NCBI RefSeq assembly: GCF_001881495.1
Contig: NZ_LUKY01000033.1
Span: 434,001 to 498,000, forward strand
From: Candidatus Rickettsiella isopodorum
GTDB lineage: Bacteria > Pseudomonadota > Gammaproteobacteria > Diplorickettsiales > Diplorickettsiaceae
Direction: 5' to 3'
DNA length: 64,000 nucleotides
The translations under genes and the position numbers were made by a program. This document shows positions 63,849-64,000 of this stretch, one piece after another. Each line of letters begins with the position of its first letter. The first letter of the stretch is position 1. The notes below the pieces were generated by a model, which did not search any database, had not been told where the DNA came from, and saw only the letters and a program-made list of their open reading frames with translations.

Positions 63849-64000
63849 ATGTCATTACCATTAAAACGCAGTCAAACTAAACGTTATTATGAAATTAGCC
63901 CTCAAAATCTTCCTCTATCATGTCCTTTAAAAAATAGCTCCTTATGGGATTCGCATCCTAGAGTCTATTTGCCTATTGCCAAAACTGGTCATGTTACTTG
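63849..64000 (+). CDS. Zinc-finger (zf-CHCC) protein, 3' end outside the window
   Basis: An ATG at 63849 with AGAGG six bases upstream opens a frame that runs off the end of the window (50 full codons). The visible part has 'LPLSCPLKNSSLWDSHPRVY' and ends KTGHVTC. The C-x-n-H-P-R-V-Y pattern followed by GHVTC, where C-P-Y-C would follow, is typical of the zf-CHCC domain also found in mitochondrial NDUFS6 and small bacterial proteins. Function in bacteria is not established. Confidence 0.75.
   Translation, partial: MSLPLKRSQTKRYYEISPQNLPLSCPLKNSSLWDSHPRVYLPIAKTGHVT

Overview
This 64 kb window is a chromosomal segment of an AT-rich gammaproteobacterium (roughly 35-38% G+C by eye). Gene content points to Legionellales, most like the Coxiellaceae (Rickettsiella/Diplorickettsia/Coxiella type). 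Pointers are an IcmD/DotP-like type IVB secretion protein, a CADD-like para-aminobenzoate synthase, several large orphan proteins that look like host-interaction candidates, compact operons, many non-ATG starts and a dispersed short repeat. I see no rRNA, tRNA, CRISPR array, integrase or transposase. The lineage is an inference from families, not a search result.

Layout. 1-9 kb: an inactive-looking rhodanese, PmbA/TldE, a DUF1460 protein with HPr and an IscA-like protein, an aromatic amino acid permease, a tiny membrane protein, a receiver-only response regulator interrupted at a nine-A tract, a repressor-like regulator overlapping a YhhQ-type transporter (with a perfect dyad upstream), and two accessory orphans. 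9-11 kb: htpG behind a sigma32-like promoter. 11.3-18.7 kb: a sugar-oxidation cluster (aldonate dehydratase, SDR dehydrogenase, sugar porter, lactonase, aldose epimerase, KDG kinase, KDPG aldolase) that together spells a semi-phosphorylative Entner-Doudoroff route from free hexose to pyruvate and glyceraldehyde 3-phosphate. 19-26 kb: CADD-like protein, murA, the mlaFEDCB lipid-transport operon with a DsbA lipoprotein, and a 68-residue orphan. 26-35 kb: rpiA, ahcY, metK, a tandem MFS pair, a large membrane orphan, tdk and a thioredoxin-like protein. 35-43 kb: a 693-residue orphan, tusE-yccA, murI, TSUP and CDF transporters, lolA. 42.6-48.8 kb: biotin genes bioDCFB plus divergent bioA, with a UbiA-family prenyltransferase. 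48.8-54.2 kb: VUT transporter, rpoS, yqaA, surE, the IcmD-like protein, a pseudopilin, family-4 uracil-DNA glycosylase and a DUF333 protein. 54.3-58 kb: lipB, lipA and a DedA-PAP2-LssY fusion. 58-61.5 kb: a polyamine operon (ornithine decarboxylase-like, deoxyhypusine synthase-like, agmatinase-like) whose leader RNA appears to hide its own ribosome binding site. 61.5-64 kb: apaH, a degenerate TraI_2/HD-like protein and the start of a zf-CHCC zinc-finger protein.

The most unusual signals are (1) a roughly 60-70 bp dispersed repeat in five copies, placed as inverted pairs around manD and around murA and once just past metK, with one copy lying in frame in a possible N-terminal extension of manD; (2) the structured leader of the ornithine decarboxylase-like gene; (3) the complete sugar-oxidation cassette in a probable intracellular bacterium; (4) a short motif shared by two otherwise orphan proteins; and (5) the homopolymer-interrupted response regulator.
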